Source: Sphingomonas sp. SCN 67-18
GTDB lineage: Bacteria; Pseudomonadota; Alphaproteobacteria; Sphingomonadales; Sphingomonadaceae
Direction of reading: 5' to 3'
Length of the DNA stretch: 64,000 bases
Assembly: GCF_001724715.1 (NCBI RefSeq)
Contig: NZ_MEFG01000004.1
Coordinates: forward strand, 1 to 64,000
Position 1 is the stretch's first letter; each line of letters begins with the position of its first letter. The translations under genes were made by a program, and so were the position numbers. Shown in pieces: positions 63,551-64,000 of this stretch. The notes under the pieces are model-generated. The model worked only from the letters and a program-made list of their open reading frames with translations. It was not told where the DNA came from and searched no databases.

Positions 63551-64000
63551 ATGTCAGTGAGTAACATGTTCAGATTATTGTCTTCATGCCTTGCCGGAAG
63601 CCTTGTTCTGGCCGCATGTTCCAGCCCCGCCCCCCAGGAGGAGGCGAACGATATGACGACGCCGGCAGGCAATGCCGCAGACGCTACCAATACCGTCGAG
63701 GCCGCGGCCGACAATGCCGCAAGCGCCGAGAACGCGGCTCAGCCGGCCACAAATGCGGCGGAGGCGGCGGTGCCGCCCGCCGTGGAAGCCGTGAACAAGA
63801 CCGAGGCCAAGGCTGCGCCGACGCCCACCCCAACCCCCACGCCGGTGGCCAAGGCCGAACGGCCGGCGCAGTTCGCAACCTGCATGGCCTGCCATTCGGT
63901 CGAAAAGGGCGGCCCCAACAAGATCGGGCCTAACCTGTTCGGCGTGTTCGGTGCCAAGGCGGGATCCAAGGCCGGATTCAACTATTCCGACCCAATGAAG
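63551..64000 (+). CDS. Lipoprotein cytochrome c (cut by window end)
   Basis: The open frame runs off the right edge. The N-terminus [23 protein letters not shown] carries a lipobox with Cys23, followed by a long Ala/Asn/Glu-rich and Thr-Pro repeat linker. A class I cytochrome c domain then begins, with the haem motif CMACH (C111, C114, H115) and [16 protein letters not shown] lies 4 bases before the ATG at 63551; ATG 63566 is an alternative. As a membrane-tethered electron carrier it is well placed to accept electrons from the PQQ dehydrogenases encoded on the other strand. The axial Met lies beyond the window. Confidence 0.85.
   Translation, partial: MSVSNMFRLLSSCLAGSLVLAACSSPAPQEEANDMTTPAGNAADATNTVEAAADNAASAENAAQPATNAAEAAVPPAVEAVNKTEAKAAPTPTPTPTPVAKAERPAQFATCMACHSVEKGGPNKIGPNLFGVFGAKAGSKAGFNYSDPMK

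Overview
The window is high-GC, densely coded DNA with many TonB-dependent receptors (four full-length, plus a truncated N-terminal fragment), two FecI/FecR signalling pairs, frequent ATGA-type gene overlaps and catabolic genes next to their own regulators. This looks like an alphaproteobacterium of the sphingomonad type (Sphingomonas, Sphingobium, Novosphingobium or Sphingopyxis). No rRNA, tRNA, CRISPR array, transposase or integrase gene was recognised. Assignments rest on reading the sequence and on family knowledge; no database search was possible.

Layout. 1-2.0 kb: minus-strand FecI sigma factor, FecR anti-sigma factor and a truncated STN-domain protein. 2.4-6.6 kb: a purine block (phosphoribosyltransferase, adenosine-deaminase-like enzyme, NCS2-type permease, LysR regulator). 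7.0-10.1 kb: an Lrp-type regulator and a TonB-dependent receptor. 10.1-18.1 kb: folD and purU, a GlxA/GbdR-type AraC regulator and the heterotetrameric sarcosine oxidase operon soxBDAG, which together convert sarcosine to glycine and recycle the one-carbon unit to formate. 18.1-25.3 kb: a tight minus-strand operon of a PLP lyase, HyuA, HyuB, an SDR and a gamma-glutamyltranspeptidase homologue. 25.6-36.1 kb: an SLC10-type transporter, a cysteine hydrolase, a secreted lipase, a Rieske oxygenase, a LysR regulator, and an MFS / cyclodeaminase-like / FAD amine oxidase / RidA / RidA operon. HyuAB, the cysteine hydrolase and sarcosine oxidase would fit an N-methylhydantoin to N-carbamoylsarcosine to sarcosine route.

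36.1-37.3 kb is a Xre-RES toxin-antitoxin pair with a very clear sigma-70 promoter and operator. 37.3-42.3 kb holds a methyltransferase, a DUF2817 protein, a TetR regulator and a TonB-dependent receptor; the same 41-bp promoter/operator-like element precedes both the DUF2817-tetR unit and the receptor. 42.3-45.7 kb is an Lrp / alanine racemase / D-amino-acid dehydrogenase / RidA alanine-catabolism module. A small uncharacterised protein lies at 45.8-46.1 kb.

46.2-61.7 kb is the most distinctive region: a nine-gene minus-strand array bounded by two closely related TonB-dependent receptors (only one has an STN domain). It contains a Tat-exported DapA-family aldolase, a PQQ quinoprotein dehydrogenase, a cytochrome c-NHL fusion, CstA with its small partner YbdD, an SMP-30-like propeller and an aldose sugar dehydrogenase. 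A divergent FecI/FecR pair and a lipoprotein cytochrome c (cut by the window end) lie upstream. My inference is that a substrate enters the periplasm, is oxidised by PQQ enzymes and cleaved there by the aldolase to pyruvate, which CstA imports. Two long perfect or near-perfect hairpins lie between the first three genes of this array.
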